This document shows positions 1-14,312 of a stretch of DNA of 64,000 nt, piece by piece. The stretch is from Zingiber officinale (taxonomy: Eukaryota; Streptophyta; Magnoliopsida; Zingiberales; Zingiberaceae), in the NCBI RefSeq assembly GCF_018446385.1, contig NW_024589857.1, forward strand, positions 1-64,000, in the 5' to 3' direction. Under the pieces are notes generated by a model. It saw only the letters and a program-made list of their open reading frames with translations, ran no database searches and was not told the origin of the DNA. The translations under genes were made by a program, and so were the position numbers. Each line of letters opens with the position of its first letter. Positions within the stretch are counted from its first letter, which is position 1.

Positions 1-1240
1 TTTTAAGGTTTATTATTGAGTCAAAATTCAATAGTCCGGTAATTTTTAGACTTATATATTGAACTTAAATTTTAAAATTTTTTTTTTTTGTTTGTCGTTC
101 GATATATCGATGAGTATAAGACCACAGAAAATACAATCTCAGAATAGCAACAGTGCAAGACAGTTGAAAATCCTGGCTACGCGTGCCATTGGTATCCACT
201 ATAACAATATTAGTTATTTTGTAATTGTTACATATTATAGCTATTACAATACATTAAAGTAAAGTATAATATTATAGTAGTTTATAACTGCTATATATTA
301 TAATAGTTAAAAAGTAAAGTATAATATTATAGCATCTATGTTATAACTAGTATTTATGGTAGTTATGATAATTAATCATAACTATTATAATTGTAAAAAT
401 ATTCTCAAGATAACTATATGGTGAATCATCCATTTGACGATTTGTTAAATGTGAGATGCCTTCTTTATTTTTTCCAATCTTAATTATAAATTAATTTTAT
501 TTTTTATTAAGTACGTATAGTAAGTTATAAATTTTTAATTTTTAATTATTTTATAATATATTTAAAAATAAAAATTCATCTAATAGATAAATATGTAATT
601 TAATTTATAATAACAGCAATATTGTGGTTGAGTTTGATATAAAATTCAAATTTAATGAAATTTTTAAAAATACAAATATGATAAATAAATAAATAAATTT
701 AAACGCGATTAAACTCGACGCTACTCGTTGATACTTTTAATTTCAATATTTTGCATGACTTAAAAATCATTATAACACGTGTCATCTTTTAGGCCGCTAT
801 CTTTATAAGAAGTGTACCTGTCAAAATCCACGAGATGAAAACGATGGACTTTTGCCGCTTTTGACTTACCCAATTATTTATATTTAATCTAATAAATTTA
901 TGGCAATTTCAGATAATACACTGAAAAATATTATTTTAAAAATATCTGATAAAATTATTAAATAAGTAATATTTAATCCTTCTTAAAAGTAAACATAACT
1001 TAACCGGTGATAATGGTCTTGATTCGCACCGGAAGGCGAAGCATCGTCTGCTTATCTTGCTAAACCGGTGATTGGATCCGGAGTCAGACCTCAGGCCCCC
1101 GTAGAAGCTCCGCCGTATCTCCCTCAACGGGATCGTTCAAAAGCGTTTAAAAACGGAAGAAATAATTAAATTAGGCACACGAAAAAAAAGAAGAAATAAA
1201 AAGGGTTTTTTTTTTTATAAAAATACGTAAATACGTATAG
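1..1240. other. AT-rich upstream intergenic DNA
   Basis: No gene is visible. The first 700 bases are strongly AT-rich with many short TATTATA and TAGTTAT runs. A segment at about 398-474 (AAAATATTCTCAA, then TTAAATGTGAGATGCC) recurs in diverged form at about 49877-49975, so it is probably a dispersed non-autonomous repeat. From about 1000 onward base composition rises toward the AP-2 alpha gene and this part is probably its promoter. Confidence 0.6.
776..783 (+). promoter_or_regulatory. G-box / ABRE-like core upstream of the AP-2 alpha gene
   Basis: The sequence CACGTGTC contains a palindromic G-box core (CACGTG) and an ABRE-type ACGTGTC, the known binding core of plant bZIP and bHLH factors. 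It lies about 720 bases before the start codon of the adaptin gene. One eight-base match can arise by chance, and nothing here shows that it is used. Confidence 0.25.
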
Positions 1241-1502
1241 CAACTACAGCTTGACCCATTTAATTTTCGCCGTCTGCTTCTTTCGATCCGCCTTCTAGAA
1301 ACCAGCTCGTTTCTTCCTTTCTCCACCGCTCGAGTCGCGAGAGGAGACTCAGTCGGTTTGGCCCTGATCGGTGCCAGGACTTCCCAATCGAGGCCGGCGG
1401 AGGCGATTCCGCGCTGAATCTCGTGCGCGGACCGGCGGATCTGATCCGCTCGTCCGTGGATCCGGCGCCGGCGATCGGATTGTGCGGGTGCCCGGAGCAG
1501 CT

Positions 1503-4500
1503 ATGGCGTTGTCCGGGATGCGAGGGCTCTCCGTGTTCATCAGCGACGTCCGGAATTGCCAGAACAAGGAGCAGGAGAGGCTCAGGGTCGACAAGGAGCT
1601 CGGCAACATCCGTACCCGCTTTAAGAATGAGAAGGTCCAAAACCTTCCTTCCCACTTCTGATCCCTTCTCTTAATCGTTACTGCTCTGTTGTTTTTGTCT
1701 GCAAAAAGGGGGGGAATCCTCCATTTTTGTCACACTGTGCCTCAACGGGTAGGTTTCAACTGATCGCTTCTAGGTTTGTGGTTTGTTCATATCCCAGCAA
1801 TGTTATGGTTCGTTTACTAGGTTTGCTTTCTGCAGGGAACTAACGTAAAGTGTTGTCTCTGCAAATCACGCAATCTTGCCATCGTTTGAGCATCTAGGTT
1901 TACTCTATAGAAGTCATATAGCTCGGGATGGAATAATTTATGTAGTTAATAAACAAAATTTACACTGTCAATTTGACTGAAGATACCGATTGTTGGCTAG
2001 ACTGATGTTCTACTGTCTCAACTGTATTTCATTGTCTAAAGACAAAAAATGACAACATATGAAAGAAAATATGTCATGTAATATGGCTATAATTGCAGCA
2101 CTACTTCTTAAATAAAAGGTTTTCTACTACTAAATTTGCAAGATATTCAGTCATTGTTGAGTTTAGAAGTTGTAAAATTGAGTTATGGCTTTCGTGAATG
2201 TGAATTTAGCATTAAGTTATTCTTTATGGGTAAAAGCATAAAAGTTCAACTTCATATAGTGAGCATTGAACTTGAGCATCTTTCACTAATTGTTTTTTGT
2301 TTTTGTGTTTTGTTGGAATATATTTGACATCTAAATTTATCTATCCATTTCATGAAAATTAGATGCATTTATCATACATTAAAAATACCTTTTTCTTAAT
2401 TTTTATTCTCTCTCAGCATATCCAAGATATTGGAGCATTTACTCAATACTGTTTTATGAATATGAATTTAATTAACGCAAATTTACTAAACTAGATGTAT
2501 TAAGGAACAACAACAAATATGCAGATTTGCATATGTAAGCAATATTTATCTGAATAATGTTGTGCCTTAAAAGTAGCCAATAAGATAGTATTGAAGGTAG
2601 GCAAGAATGAAATAAACGCTAGAATAAGTAATTTTTCACTTCCTCTAGGTTGTTTTTCATTTGATTGGATTGATTCCTAATGTTTCTACTGTATTCCAAT
2701 GAGAATGAAATTCAAATAACAGATATTAGATATTAACTATAATGCAATTTCTGGTGATCGCACAATCATTTGATTATGCTCGGGTGGAAATCTAAATATA
2801 CTGTACTTAAAAAAATTAAGTCTCAACTGTCATAGATTATTTTGTTCAATGATACCAACCTTTTCTTATTTAACAGGGATTGTCACATTATGAGAAGAAG
2901 AAATACGTCTGGAAAATTCTTTACGTACACATGCTAGGTTATGATGTAGATTTTGGACATACAGAAACTGTTTCGTTGATTTCTGCTCCAAAGTATCCGG
3001 AGAAACAGGTAATTTACACCTGCAAATAAAAACTATGGAAGCGTTTCTCTAATTGTTCCTTCAAGGATTCTATCATCTTTCACAGTTTGTAGATTTGTTC
3101 TTTATTTATTTATTTTACATTACAAGTATTGCTCATGAATGGATCTTTTTGCCACTCATACAAGGTAGCAAGTGAATACTAGAGATGCTAGCCTTAGGTA
3201 ATTTCTTGTGCCTCGTCTTCTGTCAGTCACAATTTTATCCGATTTGTTATTTTGGTTTACTCTGGTACAAAATCCATCACAACAGTAAATTTTTAATGCT
3301 TGGTAAATACTATTAGTGTATTGTCTATTCAGGCTAAGGAAATAACTAATTTATGCATGTGGTCTATTTTTTCACCAAGGAGAGTAAATGGGTGCGGATA
3401 ATGTTTTGCAAAAGTAAAGTGAAATGTATAAGATAAGTGTATGAAGTAATTTGGTGATTGGTCTATTTGTGTTTCTATTTTATATGTTTTTCTCATGTGA
3501 AATTTTTTGCTGCAGGTTGGGTACATCGTGACATCTTGCTTGCTCAATGAGAACCATGACTTCCTAAGAATTGTTATAAATACAGTACGGAATGATATAA
3601 TTGGGCGAAATGAAACCTTCCAGTGTTTGGCACTGACCATGGTATTAAGCAGCATCCTTCTCAAGTCTCATTGATCTTTAGCTATTGTATCATTACGTAC
3701 ATTAAATTGGATTTTTATTTTTTATTTTTTTATGTGATCAATTCTTCTGTCAATCACTTAACATATTTTGCTCACGGATGGTAATCTGATCCTACTTATG
3801 TAACATATTACCTACATTTATGTTTGCTTAACAGTTTGCCTATAACATTTAAAAAACTATTGAAATTATTTTTTGTTGTTTGAATATAGAGGTTTGATCT
3901 AAACTATACATGTAGCTTCAAGGGGAAATAGTCTGTAAACTTCTGTGATTGTCCATAAGCCTTTCTTTTCCTCCCTATTGGAAATTTTTATGGGATGAAT
4001 CCCTTGTCTTGTGATATTTATCCATACAAGGGTCAACAAACACAAATTTAAGCAAACATTTAGATATTCAAAACACCAAGATAAACGGATTTACTGACAT
4101 AATTATTTCCAAATTCTCAGAAAGATTCCATTAACAAAAGTTGCAAGGCTCTTACTTGAACTTGAATGATTATGCGTCTGTTGAAACTTTAATTCTAGGC
4201 TCCCTTAGTAACATTCATAGGTATCTGGTTAGGTATGTCACAGCAGCAAAGACATTTTGGAACACTTGGAAATGATCTATTTGCAAGTTTCTCAACAAGA
4301 ATTCAGACTCCCTTTATATTTTATTTCTACATCATGCAATCAGTTCATGAGTAAGCATAAGATATTTTGCTGATGAATAGAACTGTTTGAGCAGGGATGC
4401 AGAGGGAGTTATGGTAGACAATGAACTACCCTCATTAACATTATATAGATTGGTGATCTACTTACTCAACTGTAAACATAACATATGTTTTCGGTCCTAG

Positions 4501-5628
4501 CAAAATCACAGTACCTGTTGATAGAAAGTGGAGAAAATTTATTAAGTATGATGACACCAAATTTAAGGCATTCTCCATGTAATAGATTTAAATAAGAACT
4601 GTTGTTGGTAGCTTGTCTAAATCCAATGAAAAGGTCATATGTTTCTTCTTCATCCATATTTTAGGTGGGAAATATTGGTGGGAAGGAGTTTTCTGAATCA
4701 CTGGCACCCGATGTTCAAAAGCTGTTGGTAAGATTATGGAATTTCCCAGTTCATATGTTGTTATGGGCGTGCCACTGATGTTGCTTGTATTTTCATCAGG
4801 TTTCAAGTAGTTGCAGGCCTCTAGTTCGAAAAAAAGCTGCATTGTGTCTTCTTCGTCTTTACAGGAAGAATCCTGATGTTGTCAATATTGATGGTTGGTA
4901 AGTTGCTGCTATGCATTCATATCCTCATTTGGTTTCATCTACATAGAAGCGCATGTCTACTACTACTATATGTGTTTGTCTGAATTCAAGTACGATAATT
5001 TTTCTTTTCTATTTTAGGTCTGATCGGATGTCACAGCTTTTAGATGAACGTGATTTGGGAGTATTGACAGCTGTTATGAGCCTTTTTGTAGCTTTAGTCT
5101 CAAATAATATTGAAGCGTATTGGAATTGCCTTCCAAAGTGTGTTAAAATATTGGAAAGGTTGGCCAGAAACCAAGATATTCCACCAGAGTACACCTATTA
5201 TGGAATTCCATCACCGTGGCTTCAGGTCTAGTCAAGTCATCTACTTTTTTTTTTTTCATTTTTATTTCCAGCTTTCTACTTGTATTGTGGATTCTTTACT
5301 TTCTGAATTCATTTTTATACTGGAACTATTCCTTTGACTGCTGCATTTATTCGCCTACCTCAAATTATTCTATAATCAAGGTACTAAAAGATGATTTCAA
5401 ATGCTAGGCAGGGCCTTAGGTAGTCAACATTACAATAATATTAAAATAGAAAAAAGAAATATATTAAATTAAGAGTGTCAATTGTATCTTTAATCAAATT
5501 AAATTCACAATTGCAACTAAACACAAAACCTATTTAACTATAACGAAATATTATATATTTCATATTGAAATTAAAAAACTACCACAAAATTTGGAAAAAA
5601 TGATTTTGTGTGTTATGACTAGATGATG

Positions 5629-5669
<41 letters not shown>

Positions 5670-8600
5670 TAAAACTCATAAAAAAATTCTAATTTTTCAT
5701 TAAACCTGCTTGCATTGCTTGGCTGCCTAGGCCACCTTGGCAAGCTGCATTTTAAAATGGCTTCCTAACATGGACTGCTTAGCAACTAGGGGAAGGAAAA
5801 GTGGTCCCTTACCAAAATTTCTGCTAGTGTGTTGAGACCCTTGGCTATGGACCACGTAATGGGACGGTTTACCGGTTGGTCGGCAGGATCAACCTTCATC
5901 TTCTTGGTTTTACGACCTTGACGACCTATGGTGGTAAGGGGATTTAAGGCTCGAGGAAATTAGAGAACCTCTCAATCTATGAATTTAATTTCTTTTTGTA
6001 AAACTCAATGATAATCTTTATTGCATTATTTCAACTCAATGGTTGAAGGGGAGCCTTGACGCAACGGTAAAGTTGTTACCATGTGACCAAAAGGTCACGG
6101 GCTCAAATCCTGGAAACAACTTCTTGCAAAAAATAGGGTAAGACTGTGTACAATGGATCCTTCCCCGGACCCCGCATGGCGGGAGCTTCGTGCACGGGTT
6201 GCCCTTCAACTATTTAAATATAACTAGGATGTTCCTTCTCGACGAAGGAAGAAGATAACCCTTGAATAAGAAAGGTTTTATTCTTACCAAAAATAAAAAG
6301 ATACTAGACTCAATTCTACTTACAATAAAAGATACTAGACTCAAATAAAATCAATTACTATAAATTATTATAGCTGAATCAATTCTCTTGATTTGCGCCA
6401 TCCTTTCTAAATCTACCGTGCGTGTATCTCTTATATTTGATGGGCTCTAGATTCTCTTTTGTTGTATGGGCTCGGTCCATAACATTACTCCCTCTCTAAG
6501 AAATGGGTTTGTCCGCAAACACGAATGATGGGTAACGTTCCATGATAGCCACTGCATCCTCCCATGAATCAGAATTTGGGAGCGTCCACAACGTGAGCGA
6601 TAGTCGAGAACTGCTAGAGGAGAAGGAATGTAATCTTCCTGATGTATGGGGAGAAGAGTGGGGACGCTAGGGATGCTGCTATGATATTTCTTTAAAGAGG
6701 ACACATGAAAAACTAGGTGGAGCTTGGTGTGGTCTGGCAATTGGAGTTTGTAAGCGACATGGCCCACACGGTCAATGATTTTAAAAGGCCCATAAAAGCG
6801 AGGAGATAGTTTTGAATGGTTCTTGGATGCTAAATTTACTTGACGATAAGGCTGAAACTTTAACAACACCATATCTCCTATCTCAAACCGTACCTCTCGA
6901 TGGGATGAATCATATTGAAGTTTCATGATTTTGGGCAGCAAGAAGGTTTCCTCGTAGATTCTTCAGAAGTTGTTCCCGAGTTTGTAGCTCCTGATCTACT
7001 GATTCAATATGAGAAGTACCAGCCAAATATGACAATAGGCGTGGAGGCGATCGCCCATACACAACCTCGAACGAGGTGGCCTTGAGGGACGTGTGATAAC
7101 CAACATTGTATTTGTAACAAAATTCTCCCCAAGAGATCCAATATACCCATTTCTTTGGAAATTCTCCCGTAAAGCAACGCAAATACATCTCAATAACCCT
7201 GTTCACGTCTTCGGTTTGGCCATCCGATTGGGGATGGTAAGCGGACGAGAAACAAAGTTGCGCCCCACTAAGGCGAAATAGCTCCTTCCAGAAAGAACTA
7301 GTGAAGGTTGCATCACGATCGCTGACGATGGTTTCTGGATGAACGTGAAGCTTAAAAATGTTATCAAAGAAAACTCAAGCCACCTTCACAGTGTTGTGTA
7401 TGAGTGTGATAAAGGGATGAAATAGGCATACTTAGAGAAGCGATCCACAACAACAAACATTAAATTTTTACCCTGAGATAGAGGCAACCCGTCAATAATA
7501 TCCATGGAAATGTCCGACCACACTTGGTGAGGAATAGACAAGGGTTGTAGTAATCCCGCGGGCTTCAAATGCTCCACTTTATTGTGTTGGCAGATTGGAC
7601 ATTCACGCGCAAACATGTGAACCTGCTGTTTCCTCGCGGGCCAATAGAAATCTCGTGTAATTCGATATAATGTCTTTTGATATCCTTCGTGAAATTCATT
7701 ATGTATCATGGTTATTATTTTAGAAGTGAGAGGAGATGTAGCAAGGAGATAGATTCTGCCTTTGAAGAATAAAAATCCTTCCTTGTACTTTATGCGACCT
7801 TCGCCTTGCTGTGACACCTGAATAAGGTGCTGAATTTTCGGGGAAGTAGAGTTTTCAGATTGGATGTCCTCTGTTAAATTTAATTTAGGCATGGAGATGG
7901 CGGTCAACTGTCCATTATTGTTGTCACGATGTGAAAGTGCATCTGCTGCCACATTGTTTCGGCTTGCTCAATATTTGATGAGAAAATCAAAACCCAACAG
8001 CTTACTAATCCAGTGTTGTTGAGGCGTGTTGGTAATCCGTTGTTCCAATAAAAAATTTAGACTATAATGGTCAATTCGAACCAAGAACTTGTGTCCCCAA
8101 AGATAAGCACGCCAATGACGTATAGCTTTGGCCAATCCGATAAGTTCTTTCTCATAAGCAGGGAGCTTCTTGTGTCGTTGGGCCAAGGGACGACTAAAAA
8201 AAGCAATGGGGTGTCCTTGCTGCAGAATTGCACCTATCCCCATATCTGAGGCATCACAATCCACCACAAATGACTTTGAGAAATAGGGCAAGGCAAGTAC
8301 CGGTGTGGAAGTAAGGGTGATCTTTAACTCTTGGAATGCCAATTCCGCCGCCTCATTCCATTTAAAAGAGTTCCTTCGCAAGAGGCTAGTTAGAGGGGAC
8401 ACCAACACTCCATATCCTTGGACAAATTTACGATAGTACCCTGTGAGCCCCAGGAAACCACGAAGGGCACGAAGAGTAGTGGGTTGTGGCCAATGGAGAG
8501 CTGCTTCAATTTTGCCATTATCGACGACCACCCCTGAACGAGAAATGATGTGACCAAGATAGGCAATTTCCGTCCGAGCAAATAAACATTTAGAGTTTTT

Positions 8601-11600
8601 TAGGAAGAGGTGTTGCTACTGAAATATCCCAAAAACGAGCTGCAAATGGTGGAGATGTTCCTCCCAAGAAGCACTGTAAACCAGTATATCATCAAAGAAA
8701 ACTAGTACAAATTTTCTTAGAAAATCGCCAAAGACATTATTCGCAAGAACTTGAAAAGTTGAGGGGGCGTTGGTGAGCCCGAATGACATTACTATGAACT
8801 CAAAATGACCATGGTGAGTCCGAAAAGCTGTCATGGAAATGTTGTCCGGTTCCATTCGGATTTGGTGATAGCCGGATCTGAGGTCCAACTTCGTACAATA
8901 AAAGGATCCATGTAATTCATCAAGCAATTCATCGATCACAGGAATAGGAAACTTATCTTTAATTGTCTTTTCATTGAGCCCTATAATCTACACAAAAGCG
9001 TCATGTGTCGTCTGCTTTTTTTACCAGTAAAACTGGCGAAGAGAAAGGAGATGTGCTTTGTCTAATCAAGCCCTTGGCAATCATGTCATTGCATTAACGC
9101 TCGATTTCATATTTTTGCACATGGGGGTATCTATAAGGACGCACCACGATAGGGTTGGTACCTTGTTCAAGTGTAATTTTGTGGCAGCACTTACGAAAAG
9201 GCGGAAGGCCATTGGGTTCCTAAAAAATTGCAGCATACTTTTCCAAAATATGTTGTAGTTGTTTTTCATGAACTTTTGGAAGGGTAGTTGTTGCGAGAGA
9301 GGTCACTTCTGCTGTTAGAGTAGCACCCGATCCTTGTAAATAAATGGTGTTGCCGGTATGTTGAAAGCTCATGCGCATCTGGGAGAAATCCCAAAGGATG
9401 GGACCAGGGTGCGAAGCCAGTTGACTCCCAACACTGCTCCAATGTCCCCTAATGGTAGAATGAAGAATTCTACATTAAATTTGTGATCACTCAAATAGAT
9501 TAATACATTGCGGTAGACCCCAAGGTATTGTAGTCGTCGACCATTAGCTACTACCACCTAGAGGGCAAGACTTTTGTCAATAGATAAGCCCAAGATTGAT
9601 GCAAGTGCTGAATTTAAAAAGCAATGAGTACTTCCCGAGTCGATGAGGACCAGCAAGGGGGTGTGGTTAATTCGTCCTTGAATCCGCATGGTTTGAGAAG
9701 CACGGGTGCCCGTGATCGCGTTGAGGGAAATTTCAACATCCTCGACGTGGTTCTGTTCATCATAATCTTCTAATCCTTCAAGCAAAAAAAAAGACGTTTG
9801 CAACTGTGACCAGGAATGTAAAGTTCGTCGCAATTAAAACAAAGGCCCTTGGCACGTATCATTTGATAAATGGTTGCTTCGATGGTAGGACGGGGGTGCG
9901 CTGCGGTGTGATTGTTGATTCAGATCGTTTAGAGCGACGTTCATAAAGACGAGCAAAACTCATAGCCGAAGTGAGATCTTCTGGGTAGTGAAGCTCGACT
10001 TCCACAGCGATGTGATCTTGGAGGCCACTAATGAATATTTGCACTTCTTGTTCTGAGGTTAAGGAACTCGCTCGTGCCGCCAATTGTTCGAACTTTCGCT
10101 GATCCTGATTGTTGAAGTTTTGCAAGCTCGTCAAATTTGTTGTTGCGAATAGGTGGCCCAAACCTCAAATTACACTGATCTTTGAATTCCTCCCATTGAA
10201 TATGAGGTCGATCATGCTCGAGTTTGATGAACCATAGTTGGCCATCTCCCTCAAGATGGAACTGGGCTAGGCCCACCTTTTCTTCCTCCAAAGTGTGTTG
10301 ATGGCGAAAAAAATGGTCGCATCGATTGAGTCATCCCAAAGGATCAGACTCACCATCATAACGTGGGAAATCCAATTTCGAATATCGTGGTATATGAGGA
10401 TCCCTCCTCGTGGCCATGATACCCTTTCGAGTGGTGCTTTTGTGGATTGGCATGATTGCTGCTCTCTTCACCTCGATGGTTGTTGTTGAGTGTAGATTAA
10501 AAAAGCTTTTCACAATTCCTCTAGTTGAGCATGGATGAGCTGTTGTCGTTTTTCATTGGAAGCTTTGTCCTCCTTGTAGATTTTGAGAAACGCATCAAAA
10601 CGTTGTTGAAGTGCTTGTGAATCACCCATTACGACGAGCTCTGATACTAATTTGTTGAGACCCTTGGCTATGGATCGCGTAATGGGACGGTTTACCAACT
10701 AGTCGGCAGGATCAACCTTCATCTTCTTGGTTTTACGACCTTGACGGCCTATGGTGGTAGGGGGATTTGAGGCTCGAGGAAATTAGAGAACCTCTCGATC
10801 TATGGATTTAATTTTTTTTTTTTTTTGTAAAACTCAATGATAATCTTTATTGTATTATTTCAACCATTTAAATATAACTAAGACGTTCCTTCTCGACGAA
10901 GGAAGAAGACAACCTCTGAATAAGAAAGGTTTTATTCTTACCAAAAATAAAAAGATACTAGACTCAATTCTACTTAAAATAAAAGATACTTGACTCAAAT
11001 AAAAAACAATTACTATAAATTATTATAGTTGAATCAATTCTCTTGATTTGCACCATCCTTTCTAAATCTGCCGTGCGTATATCTCTTATATTTGATGGGC
11101 TCCAGATTCTCTTTTGTTGTATGGGCTCAGTCCATAACATAGTGCATATGAGCAGCTCTTTCAAAGTGGATCTTGATGATCAAGGTTGTACACTAGTATT
11201 GTTTGCATGAACAAACTTAGAAGATTTTTATACTTTTTGTGTGATTCCTTTTGTTGGTATTCATACCAAATTTAAGTAATTTTTCCAATAAGCATACTGA
11301 ACCTATCAAATATGAGTAAATTTTCCAATAAGTGCTTTCTGTTGAATTGACTTTTTATTCTCTGACATGCTTGTAAGTCTACAGGCTTGTGCTTATCAAC
11401 ATTTTACTTAAATGCTGTTTTTAGCATTGCTACATCGGAAGTCATCCTATAATAATTAAAATACGAAAGTGTAAATTCATCATGCTTGTATATAGGTAAT
11501 ATTTGATGAATTTTGTGATGTAGGATGATATAAATTTTGTTGTTTTTGTTTCCTGACATACACACATTACTCAGTCATCTATATATATATTTGATGCTTA

Positions 11601-13468
11601 AGTGTTAAATGGTTTGTGTTCATTATTTTGGAGCAAGAACCATGGAATCGACAAACAAATAGTTGCGGGTCTTTAAGCAATTATTCATGTCCATCTAAAC
11701 AATGATAAAGTTAAAGAGAAATTATCATTATTCTGATTGCTAATGCTAACATAATGCAGGTTAAGACAATGAGAGCTCTTCAGTATTTTCCAACCATTGA
11801 AGATCCAAACACCAGAAGAGCCTTGTTTGAAGTATGACTGATTTTGGTATGCAGCATGGTGCAACGTGCTTATTTTCTTATGTTTGCTAATAAATCAATT
11901 TACTTCACTGAAGGTTCTACAACGTATTTTAATGGGTACTGATGTTGTAAAAAATGTCAACAAGAACAATGCAGCACACGCAGTTCTTTTTGAAGCCTTG
12001 GCTCTTGTGAGTTTTCCCTTTCAAATTATAAGTATTTTTTTTTTTATTTGAAAGGTTGATTTGTCCTAAGATCGAAAATGCATATGTGAATGCAGCACAT
12101 GCCATTCATCAGTGAGTGACCATGATCATATGTATTTCCTGGAAAATAAAATCTGAAATTTCTTGTTTCTGTTTGCAATCTTGCATCAATCATTCTGAGG
12201 ATATTGATGTTGGCTTTCCGGTTGTAAAAAACTTCACTCCCATTCTACAAATTTCAATTTGATCTAATAAATCATTGAATAATACACTTTCCATGCTCTC
12301 TAACAAAATAACAAGAGTAAGTTTCTCTTTTGTCATCCACTTGTGTTAATAATGCTATTGATTGCTTGCTTCTTTTCTTTTTATTTCCATATCTATACAC
12401 TTAATGTGTTTTAGTTCCTTATAAGCCTATGTTCTGCTTACTGAAGTATCTGTAAACAGGTGTTTTCCAATCTGTTATTAGCATTAACTTCCTTCAAAAT
12501 ATATGTTGTAGTTTTCCAGTGATTATATCACTCTCGTCTATATTGCAGGTTATGCATCTTGATGCTGAGAAGGAGATGATGTCTCAGTGTGTGGCTTTGC
12601 TTGGGAAGTTTATTGCTGTTCGCGAACCAAACATTCGATATCTTGGCCTTGTAAGTGCTTGCTCCAATAGTATTTCTAAAGATCTGTCATACTGGTGATT
12701 GATTACATCTAAATGGAGTATTGTGGCAATTGCCTTGAGGTTGGGCCAACGATGAGGCTGCACTTGTTAAGAATTGCACCTCAACTTCCCAGTCTTTTAG
12801 AATGCTAATGATGACTCTTATTTATTCATACAGGAGAACATGACGAGGATGTTATTGGTGTCAGATGTGCAGGATATTATCAAACGACATCAATCACAAA
12901 TAATTACTTCTCTGAAAGATCCTGATATCAGGTACCTTCTTGTTGGTGGGAGTTTGATTCAATGTATTCTTTTTCCAAAACATCAATCTGCTACAGGCCT
13001 TTTGGAATTTTTGTCACTATGTGAAAGGCGATGTTTACCAGCTACTTTTTTACTTGTAATTTTGATTCATGATTTTGTATTCTTCAAAAAGTTTCCAGGA
13101 GATGTTTGGATGTCTCAAAAACATCTTTCATCTCTGAGGGATGAGAATTGTTGTGGTATAACCATTACATATGACACATGATATGAAAGCCCCTTTTATG
13201 TGGATCTAGCGTGATGCAGATCTATGCGCGCGTGCGCGCCCTCCACTTCTATAAAACTTGATTACTTAGATCTTGCTATACATCCTAGAACAATCGTCAC
13301 TCTAGACCAAACTAAACATACTTGTTTTTTTCGAAGTAAAGTAGTAGCTCATACTTTACATTCAGAACAACCACACTTGAACACCCTAACTGATTACTTA
13401 TAAGCCAAAGCTTATCTTTGGAATCTCACTTCCTTAAGCTATTCTTAAGCATAGAAAGCGTACTTACA

Positions 13469-13501
<33 letters not shown>

Positions 13502-14260
13502 GTGTTATTAGAAATACTGCGAAATTTAGACTACTTAAAAGTATCCCAAAACGTAGTCATACAATCCTTACAACCAAAAGGACAAACCTCTAAAGAAACC
13601 AAGACGCTTGAAACGGAGTCTAAACAATTATTACTTCAGTCAAAAGAAGTCATCGTAAGTTACAAAACTCAATTATATGAAAAATTGGACATGTTACAAT
13701 ATTTACTTGGAGAATTGAAATATAAATGAACAAACTTAAATATGAAAATTCTCATTATGAAGAAGCCATAGAATATACAAAACAATTCTCTACTACAAAA
13801 GAAGACGGCTATTGTCAACCAGAACTTCCAGGAAAAGGAGATCAAATTCAAGTACAACAAAATAACACCATTATAACCTTAATTATTTTATTACATTACA
13901 GATTAACTTTGGGCTTAATTGTGTTTGGCCTACGAGGACTTACAAGAGCCAAGTTAGGAGGAAAAGTATTACTTGTCTTACATGATACCCAGTTCTCTGA
14001 TACGGAAAAAGCTATTATAGGACTTATCGAAGTAGATATGAATGTCAATTTAGGTATTACTTATGTCCCAATTTTAATATGACTATTAGAGACTTTGTCA
14101 AACACATCCAAATCCATATTCAAGCTAAAGGATATGGTCAATTCCAAGGAGAGAATCTGCAATTGGATATAGTTTTTCTGGGTAAAACCATGAATCATAT
14201 GCGCAACCACTTTAAAATATCTGTCACAGATATGATAGAAGCTTTAACAACAAAGTGTAA

Positions 14261-14312
<52 letters not shown>

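Larger units (their letters stand above)
5830..11139 (-). mobile_element. Full-length but decayed Ty3/gypsy (chromovirus-type) LTR retrotransposon in intron 6 of AP2A
   Basis: Both LTRs are present (5830-6484 and 10653-11139), begin TGTTGAGACCC and end CCATAACA on the + strand, and are flanked by a perfect 5-bp duplication TAGTG (5825-5829 and 11140-11144). The element reads on the minus strand, antisense to AP2A. Domain order in its own direction is gag with zinc knuckle, aspartic protease, reverse transcriptase, RNase H, integrase, then an integrase C-terminus with a chromodomain-like tail, which is the Ty3/gypsy order. Frame breaks and stops separate the domains, so it cannot make its own proteins. 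Excluding a SINE inside the 3' LTR, the LTRs differ at roughly two dozen positions by eye, so the insertion is not recent. Chromovirus assignment rests on the GPY/F-type motif and the decayed tail. Confidence 0.93.

Noticed and set aside
1260..1655. Minus-strand frame of about 130 codons over the AP2A first exon
   Set aside because: Antisense shadow of the GC-rich 5' UTR and exon 1; no recognisable protein features.
13225..13242. Alternating GCGCGCGTGCGCGC near the viral relic as Z-DNA or a viral junction
   Set aside because: Short run with no supporting context; kept only as a composition oddity.
14079..14282. Separate small gene starting at the second ATGA overlap
   Set aside because: The text continues the movement-protein-like homology of the preceding frame, so the ATG is best explained by an indel, not a gene start; the tail runs into a GT microsatellite.
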